In this document: in pieces, positions 4,242-5,190 of the stretch
Position numbering within the stretch: the stretch's first letter is position 1
How the letters are laid out: the number at the start of each line of letters is the position of its first letter
Origin: JBAROU01 sp049642385
GTDB lineage: Bacteria > Chloroflexota > Dehalococcoidia > DSTF01 > RBG-16-68-14
DNA: 5,190 bases
NCBI GenBank assembly: GCA_049642385.1
Contig: JBAROU010000137.1
Location: forward strand, 1-5,190
Direction of reading: 5' to 3'
Notes under the pieces: generated by a model
What the model was told of the DNA's origin: nothing
What the model saw: the letters and a program-made list of their open reading frames with translations, nothing else
Databases searched by the model: none
Translations under genes and position numbers: made by a program

Positions 4242-5111
4242 ATGGCAAGGAGAACCAGGGCAATCCTCGGGGCGGTGACGCTCGCCCTCGCGCTCGCCGC
4301 GGGGTCGGCGACGGCCAACGCGGCAACGACGACGATCTTCGGATCGGGATCGAGCGCGATGGTGCCCTACCTCGAGGCGCTCACGAAGGAGTACAAGAAG
4401 GTCGCGCCCAACGTGAAGTTCGTCTACACGGCGAACAACGGCAACGCCGGGGCGAAGGACGTGCAGGACGGCAAGAGCCAGTTCGCGCTCCAGACCCGTC
4501 CCCCGCTTCCGTCCGACTCGGGATTGAGCTACTCGAAGCTGTTCCTCGACGGGCTCTGCGTCGCGGTCAACCCGTCGAACGTCCTCAACCGCCTGCAGGT
4601 CTCGCAGGTGAAGGACATCTTCCTCGGGACGGTCACGGAGTGGCAGGCCGTCGGCTCAAACCTGCGCTCGCCGATCTCGGCGTTCGGGCGCTTCTCGACC
4701 GCAGGGCTCTACACGTTCTTCCAGAGCGCGGTGCTCGGCGGCGTGACGCAGAGCTCAAACGTCACCTCACTCGACAAGGACGGCGAGGTTGCGGTGGCCG
4801 TCTCGAAGAACCAGGCCGGCATCGGCTACGTCGGGCTTGCGAACTCGGGTCCGGGCAGCGGCGTCAAGCGGCTCCTGCTCAACGGCCAGCCGTGCCAGGC
4901 GAGCGCGATCAAGACGCTGAAGTACCCGCTCTCGCGCTACGGCTGGATCGTCCTCCCCGCGACGAACCCGAACCGGGCCGCCACGAAGTTCGGCGACTGG
5001 GTGCGCACGAGCTACGCCGCGGGCCGGATCATCGCGAAGGCCGGTGCCGTGCCTGCCTTCAATGCGAAGAAGCCGCCGAAGCAGCCCGGCAAGAAGAAGC
5101 GCAAGAAGTAG
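4242..5111 (+). CDS. PstS-like secreted substrate-binding protein with altered ligand motifs
   Basis: The start is ATG at 4242, five bases after GGAAGGG (4230-4236), giving 289 residues. Residues 1-27 are a Sec signal peptide ending ATANA; there is no lipobox, so it is not a classical lipoprotein. The mature part follows the PstS/PBP-like order: IFGSGSSAMVPYLEALTKEY (32-51), NNGNAGAKDV...SQFALQTRPPLP (65-90), LCVAVNPSNVL...VKDIFLGTVTEWQAVG (106-138), ISAFGRFSTAGLYTFF (145-160), AGIGYVGLANS (192-202) and YPLSRYGWIVLP (228-239). Such proteins bind a ligand outside the membrane and hand it to an ABC permease (PstCAB for phosphate). However, the phosphate-binding residues known from E. coli PstS are mostly changed: the Asp of 'DFxxSD' aligns with T85, and 'RxDGSGT' reads RFSTAGL (150-156). 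The ligand is therefore uncertain. The C-terminus ends in a basic tail (KKPPKQPGKKKRKK, 276-289), which might hold the protein to the anionic cell wall. A possible next gene starts ten bases downstream. Confidence 0.85.
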   Translation: MARRTRAILGAVTLALALAAGSATANAATTTIFGSGSSAMVPYLEALTKEYKKVAPNVKFVYTANNGNAGAKDVQDGKSQFALQTRPPLPSDSGLSYSKLFLDGLCVAVNPSNVLNRLQVSQVKDIFLGTVTEWQAVGSNLRSPISAFGRFSTAGLYTFFQSAVLGGVTQSSNVTSLDKDGEVAVAVSKNQAGIGYVGLANSGPGSGVKRLLLNGQPCQASAIKTLKYPLSRYGWIVLPATNPNRAATKFGDWVRTSYAAGRIIAKAGAVPAFNAKKPPKQPGKKKRKK

Positions 5112-5121
5112 TCGAGCTCCG

Positions 5122-5190
5122 ATGGCGCTGGCGAGTCACCCACGACGAGCGTCGCGCGGGCTGCTGCCCGACCAGCGCGCCGAGCTGATG
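5122..5190 (+). CDS. Possible start of next gene in the operon (partial, 23 codons)
   Basis: ATG at 5122 lies ten bases after the stop of the PstS-like gene and opens MALASHPRRASRGLLPDQRA, remaining open to the window edge. The ribosome binding site is weak (GAG at 5114-5116). Downstream of a PstS-like gene one expects the permease PstC, whose cytoplasmic N-terminus is often short, basic and followed by a first membrane helix; this fragment is compatible, but no membrane segment is reached before the edge. Identity is therefore a context guess. Another start further downstream is also possible. Confidence 0.4.
   Translation, partial: MALASHPRRASRGLLPDQRAELM

Noticed and set aside
2183..4318. 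A 711-residue minus-strand open frame
   Set aside because: It is the antisense or shifted shadow of vapBC and the 359-residue secreted gene; Arg/Asp-rich low-complexity composition, no ribosome binding site, and it starts inside the PstS-like gene.
4010..5188. A 392-residue plus-strand frame overlapping the PstS-like gene
   Set aside because: It is out of frame with the recognisable PstS motifs and Arg/Gly-rich; a shadow of the real gene.
1..5190. CRISPR arrays, tRNA or rRNA genes, insertion-sequence ends, target-site duplications
   Set aside because: Searched by eye on both strands; no regularly spaced repeats, no cloverleaf-like segments ending in CCA, and no transposase or paired terminal inverted repeats were seen.

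Overview
The window is about two-thirds G+C, with strongly GC-biased third codon positions and secreted proteins of a style I associate with deep-branching Actinobacteria of the class Thermoleophilia (Solirubrobacterales type, e.g. Conexibacter relatives). That placement is an inference from base composition, the PstS-like protein and the cysteine pattern of the first gene. No rRNA or marker gene is present to confirm it.

Layout. (1) 1-742, minus strand: the N-terminal 247 codons of a secreted protein of unknown function, running off the left edge. (2) 743-1078: no convincing gene. (3) 1079-2072: a patch of decayed small genes. On the minus strand lies a Gp49-like (HigB/RelE-type) toxin remnant with an in-frame TGA where a Trp codon is expected. 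It is followed by two very short frames, the second also broken by a TGA and ending like a small helix-turn-helix regulator. On the plus strand, abutting the Gp49 remnant head to head, is a HicB antitoxin remnant with a one-base frameshift. (4) 2073-2339: no recognisable gene, but an extended -10 promoter at its right end. (5) 2340-2980, plus strand: an apparently complete VapBC toxin-antitoxin operon (ribbon-helix-helix antitoxin and PIN-domain RNase). The vapC frame has no ATG, GTG or TTG at the position where the domain begins. (6) 2981-3036: a strong GC hairpin between convergent genes. (7) 3037-4116, minus strand: a 359-residue secreted protein of unknown function. (8) 4117-4241: a divergent promoter region. 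(9) 4242-5111, plus strand: a secreted PstS-fold substrate-binding protein whose usual phosphate ligands are largely substituted. (10) 5122-5190: probably the first 23 codons of the next gene in that operon.

How it fits together. The left-centre is an accessory islet where toxin-antitoxin modules have landed and decayed, with one module (VapBC) still intact. The right side is a divergent pair of exported proteins, one of which looks like the binding component of an ABC importer whose permease may start at the right edge. Nothing here shows an obviously new multi-gene system. The points most worth checking are the vapC start codon, the altered ligand motifs of the PstS-like protein, and the structure of the toxin-antitoxin remnants.
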